From positions 1 through 8,545 of the forward strand of contig CAAEDX010000077.1 of NCBI GenBank assembly GCA_900754715.1: DNA of 8,545 bases. Reading direction: 5' to 3'. Shown one piece after another: positions 5,993-8,545 of this stretch. Positions within the stretch are counted from its first letter, which is position 1; every line of letters begins with the position of its first letter. The position numbers and the translations under genes are program-made. This DNA comes from Erysipelotrichaceae bacterium. Lineage in GTDB: Bacteria > Bacillota_I > Bacilli_A > Erysipelotrichales > Erysipelotrichaceae. The notes under the pieces were generated by a model. That model was not told the origin of the DNA. It worked only from the letters and a program-made list of their open reading frames with translations, and did no database searches.

Positions 5993-7219
5993 ATGAAGAT
6001 CAGAAGTGTAAAAGAACAATATGAACTGCGCAACATCTGCCTGCGCGAACGGCTTGAGCAGATCCTTCCGCAAGTAATGAGAGAGAGCGAAGCGGACCTC
6101 TGGCTGCATGCCTCAAAAGAGTACCATGAAGACCCGACCTTTCGTGCGCTGACCCCGGCTGATTACCCGACTGCCCGCCGCGTGACGATGTTTGCTTTCG
6201 TTAAAGACGGCGATGAAGTGATCCGCTATTCACTGAGCATGCCGGACGCTCACCTGGAAGAATTCTATGCCCCATATTGGAAATTCGGACAGGAAAGTCA
6301 GATGGATGCGCTTAAGCGGCTGCTGGAACAATATGATCCCCAGAAGATCGCCATCAACGCTTCTGCCAATTTCGCTTTCTGCGACGGACTGAGCATGGGC
6401 ATCTACACCGAATGGATGAAAGAACTCGATGAAAAATGGCTGGATCGCATGATCAGCGATGACCATCTTGGTCTCAAGCTGATGGAGCGCCGCACAGCGA
6501 CCGAGCTGAAGCTGCTTCCCGAAGTCGTGGAAGCGGCATTCTCAGTCATGAACGCGATGTATACCTCGCAAAATGTCATCCCGGGCAAGACCACGACCCA
6601 AGATCTGGAGTGGTTCATGATGCAGTCCGTGAAAGATATGGGACTGGATTACTGGTTCGAGCCCACCATGGATCTTCAGCGCGAAGGCGAAGACGGCGAG
6701 CACCTGAGCGGCGTCATCCAGCGTGGAGACTTGCTGCACTGCGACTTCGGCATCCGCTACATGAACATGTGCACTGATACCCAGCGGCTTGCCTATGTGG
6801 CACGTGAAGGCGAAACAGAAGTGCCGGAAGACCTGCGCAATGGCATGAAGGTCAACAACCGCTTCCAGGATATCGTGCGCGAAAACATGAAGCCTGGCCG
6901 CACGGGCAACGAGGTGCTCATGGCCGCGCTTGATCAAGCCAAGGCCGAAGGCATCCAGGCCACGCTGTATTCCCATCCATGCAATATGTATGGACATGGC
7001 CCGGGCCCGACCATCGGATTGTGGAACCAGCAAAGCGAGATCCCGGTCAAAGGCGATATCGAACTTGATGTGAATACGACGTATGCACTTGAACTCAATG
7101 TCAAAGTACCATGCAAGAACAAGGATTATTATATTTACACCGAAGAAACTGTATTGCTGGATGAAAATGGTGTACAATTCCTGTATGAAGGAAGGGATCG
7201 GATCACGCTGATCCGCTAA
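5993..7219 (+). CDS. M24-family metallopeptidase (creatinase / Xaa-Pro aminopeptidase-like)
   Basis: A 408-residue cytosolic protein with no signal peptide, probably a dinuclear-metal aminopeptidase or dipeptidase acting on peptides brought in by the neighbouring Opp system. The first 160 residues look like a creatinase-type N-terminal domain, including DLWLHASKEYHEDPTFRAL (35-53). The pita-bread catalytic domain follows from about 165. The five expected metal ligands are visible: Asp251 in HCDFG, Asp262 in CTDTQR eleven residues on, His335 in GHGPGP, Glu367 in YALELNV and Glu384 in YTEETVLL. The His of the usual HE motif a few residues after GHG in prolidases and aminopeptidase P is absent; the segment reads GPTIGLWNQQSEIP. 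From memory a subset of bacterial M24 proteins shares GPTIGxW, so this is likely a distinct subfamily and the Xaa-Pro specificity is an inference. The kinase-like gene begins 12 nt after the stop. Confidence 0.85.
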   Translation: MKIRSVKEQYELRNICLRERLEQILPQVMRESEADLWLHASKEYHEDPTFRALTPADYPTARRVTMFAFVKDGDEVIRYSLSMPDAHLEEFYAPYWKFGQESQMDALKRLLEQYDPQKIAINASANFAFCDGLSMGIYTEWMKELDEKWLDRMISDDHLGLKLMERRTATELKLLPEVVEAAFSVMNAMYTSQNVIPGKTTTQDLEWFMMQSVKDMGLDYWFEPTMDLQREGEDGEHLSGVIQRGDLLHCDFGIRYMNMCTDTQRLAYVAREGETEVPEDLRNGMKVNNRFQDIVRENMKPGRTGNEVLMAALDQAKAEGIQATLYSHPCNMYGHGPGPTIGLWNQQSEIPVKGDIELDVNTTYALELNVKVPCKNKDYYIYTEETVLLDENGVQFLYEGRDRITLIR

Positions 7220-7231
7220 GGAGGGAAAACG

Positions 7232-7828
7232 ATGAGCAAAGGAACTCTGTTGGTGCTGACGGGCGCAAGCAGCGTCGGCAAGGCCGCGATCCGGGAGCAG
7301 CTGCTGAGCGATCCGTCCATGAAGCTGTTTTATTCTATTTCCATGACAACGAGGCCGCAGAAACCAGAGGAAAAAGACGGAGTCGACTATTATTTTGTCG
7401 ACCAGAAGACATTTGCCGCTTCCGTGCGCAATCACGAACTGCTGGAATATACCCAGTTCGACGGCTATTACTATGGCACGCCATTAGCGTACATTGATTT
7501 CTTGCTGCGCATCGGCAAGAATGTGCTGCTGGAAGTCGAGGCGCAGGGCGTCGGTCAGATCAAGCTGAAATACCCGGAAGCCCTGGCTGTATTTGTCATG
7601 CCGGAAAGCATGGAAGAGCTGGAACGCCAGATCCGCGCCCGTTATAATGATACGGCAAGCGCTGACTTGCGCGTAAACAAGGCAAGCATGGAGATGGAGC
7701 TTTCCAGCCTGTTCCGCCATCAGGTCAAGAATACCGATCCGGACAAGGCCAGAGAAGAGATCCGCGTCATGATGGAAGAGCATCAGAAGAAACAGAACGC
7801 CAAGAAAGGAACCACGGTTGAAAACTGA
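7232..7828 (+). CDS. Guanylate-kinase-like protein with a degenerate P-loop
   Basis: A 198-residue protein with the length and motif order of guanylate kinase, which phosphorylates GMP to GDP. Present: YSISMTTR (34-41), GVDYYFV (50-56), LLEYTQFDGYYYGTP (70-84), LLEVEAQGV (99-107), Arg135/Arg137 and Arg147 in the lid region, and VKN (165-167). However the P-loop reads GASSVGKAAI (11-20). True enzymes have GPSGxGK followed by Gly/Ser and then Thr/Ser; here both residues after the Lys are Ala, removing the hydroxyl that helps bind Mg-nucleotide, and GPSG has become GASS. The usual TTRxPRxGE stretch is also altered (RPQKPEE). It is thus probably not the housekeeping Gmk, but a paralog that is inactive, altered, or a nucleotide-sensing or binding protein. 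The ATG at 7232 is 7 nt after GGAGG (7220-7224). The next gene begins inside its last four codons, so it is translated as part of this operon. Confidence 0.8.
   Translation: MSKGTLLVLTGASSVGKAAIREQLLSDPSMKLFYSISMTTRPQKPEEKDGVDYYFVDQKTFAASVRNHELLEYTQFDGYYYGTPLAYIDFLLRIGKNVLLEVEAQGVGQIKLKYPEALAVFVMPESMEELERQIRARYNDTASADLRVNKASMEMELSSLFRHQVKNTDPDKAREEIRVMMEEHQKKQNAKKGTTVEN
7805..7810 (+). promoter_or_regulatory. Ribosome binding site for a TTG start inside the preceding gene
   Basis: AAAGGA lies 7 nt before TTG at 7818, in frame with the downstream transporter. The next in-frame alternative, GTG at 7833, is 22 nt from this site and has none of its own. The ATG at 7831 is in another frame and meets TGA at once. 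TTG 7818 is therefore the best start. Confidence 0.65.
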
Positions 7829-8545
7829 AAATGTGAAAAAGGGAGTCTTCTATCTGCTGGTGACTTCCTTTCTCTTTTCTTCGCAGCAGGCCTTAGGCAA
7901 AGTGCTCTACTATCTGTCGACCTTTGAGCGGACCTTTTATTTCTCGCTGGTGGCTGCCATCATCATGGGGTTGCTATGTAAATGGAAAAAGCAGCCGCTC
8001 ATCGCCGGCAGCCTGAAGCTGATCGGCATGCGTTCGCTGTTCGGCTACATTTCTACGGTATTGCTTTTTCTGGCGGCGACCCAGACTTACCCGGTAGCCA
8101 ACATCTCTCTGCTTTCTTCCACATCCACCATCTTTGCGCTGCTGGCCGCGGTGATCTGGCTGAAGGAGCATATGGCAAGAGGCCAGGTACTCTCGGTCTT
8201 CATCGCTTTTGCGGGCATCGTGCTCATCTTGCGGCCTGCCGGCGGCTTCATCGAAGCGGAATCATTGGCTGGATTGGGCGCGGGCTTTTTTGCCGGGCTG
8301 GCTTATACGGTCGTCAGAAAGCTCAAAGATGAATCCCCGTTTACGATCACATTCTGTTTCATGAGCTTCAGCGTCATCGCTTCGCTGCCTTTTGTGCTCA
8401 TGCAGGGATTCAGCCCGCTGGGCCTAAAAGAGATCGCGGTGCTCATCCTGACCGGCGTAGTATGCGCAGCAGCTCAGTATTTCCTTTCGGTGGCGTACAG
8501 CTATGCGCCATCGACCAAGATCTCGGTCTATCTGTACTCACAGAA
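7818..8545 (+). CDS. EamA/DMT-superfamily transporter, 3'-truncated by the window edge
   Basis: A multi-spanning membrane protein of the drug/metabolite transporter superfamily; members move small molecules such as amino acids, sugars-derived metabolites or drugs across the cytoplasmic membrane, and the substrate here is unknown. The 242 visible residues are mostly hydrophobic, with membrane segments near 9-27, 38-55, 72-90, 95-115, 123-139, 150-167, 176-196, 205-226 and onward. The first EamA repeat ends in the characteristic stretch AATQTYPVANISLLSSTST (86-104) followed by IWLKEH (113-118), then VFIAFAGIVLILRP (127-140). The second repeat starts at about 149 (SLAGLGAGFFAGLAYTVVRK). Family members are usually about 300 residues with ten segments, so roughly 60 residues lie beyond the window. 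It begins with TTG, overlaps the kinase-like gene by 11 nt, and is probably translationally coupled to it. No stop or frameshift is seen up to the edge. Confidence 0.88.
   Translation, partial: MKTENVKKGVFYLLVTSFLFSSQQALGKVLYYLSTFERTFYFSLVAAIIMGLLCKWKKQPLIAGSLKLIGMRSLFGYISTVLLFLAATQTYPVANISLLSSTSTIFALLAAVIWLKEHMARGQVLSVFIAFAGIVLILRPAGGFIEAESLAGLGAGFFAGLAYTVVRKLKDESPFTITFCFMSFSVIASLPFVLMQGFSPLGLKEIAVLILTGVVCAAAQYFLSVAYSYAPSTKISVYLYSQ

Noticed and set aside
7982..8332. 116-codon + strand frame within the EamA gene
   Set aside because: The overlapping frame from 7818 gives an unmistakable EamA membrane protein that is open to the window edge, whereas this one gives a His/Arg/Gly-rich product with no motif.

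Overview
The window looks like chromosomal DNA of a low-to-medium-GC Gram-positive bacterium (Bacillota). Strong AGGAGG-type Shine-Dalgarno sites precede nearly every gene, the binding protein has a lipobox rather than a periplasmic-type signal, genes are tightly packed on one strand, and the only long non-coding stretch is AT-rich. The protein style would suit a gut-associated Erysipelotrichia or Clostridia lineage, but that is an impression, not something the sequence proves. No RNA gene, CRISPR array, IS element, integrase or phage gene was seen.

Layout, all on the + strand. Bases 1-258 are non-coding: a terminator-like hairpin (40-70) that probably ends something to the left, then an AT-rich leader with one good candidate promoter (198-226) and two small inverted repeats. 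Next is a complete oligopeptide ABC importer in the order oppB, oppC, oppD, oppF, oppA (259-5899). The two permeases and two ATPases are joined by short gaps or a small overlap, and the lipoprotein receptor oppA follows 25 nt after oppF. A 93-nt gap then carries two back-to-back hairpins. Three more genes follow with almost no spacing: a cytosolic M24 (creatinase / Xaa-Pro aminopeptidase-like) metallopeptidase, a guanylate-kinase-like protein with a damaged P-loop, and an EamA/DMT-family membrane transporter that starts at TTG inside the kinase-like gene and runs off the right edge.

The genes make a sensible nutritional unit: OppA captures peptides, OppBC forms the channel, OppD/OppF power import, and the M24 enzyme could trim imported, perhaps proline-containing, peptides inside the cell. 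The EamA transporter could export or import a small metabolite such as an amino acid. The kinase-like protein does not fit an obvious step and is the most unusual item: its guanylate kinase fold motifs are mostly present, but the P-loop lacks the hydroxyl residue needed for normal Mg-nucleotide binding. Otherwise this is a fairly ordinary region. I see no convincing sign of an entirely new system; the best leads are the P-loop-deficient kinase paralog and the tandem hairpins with alternative pairings between oppA and the peptidase gene.
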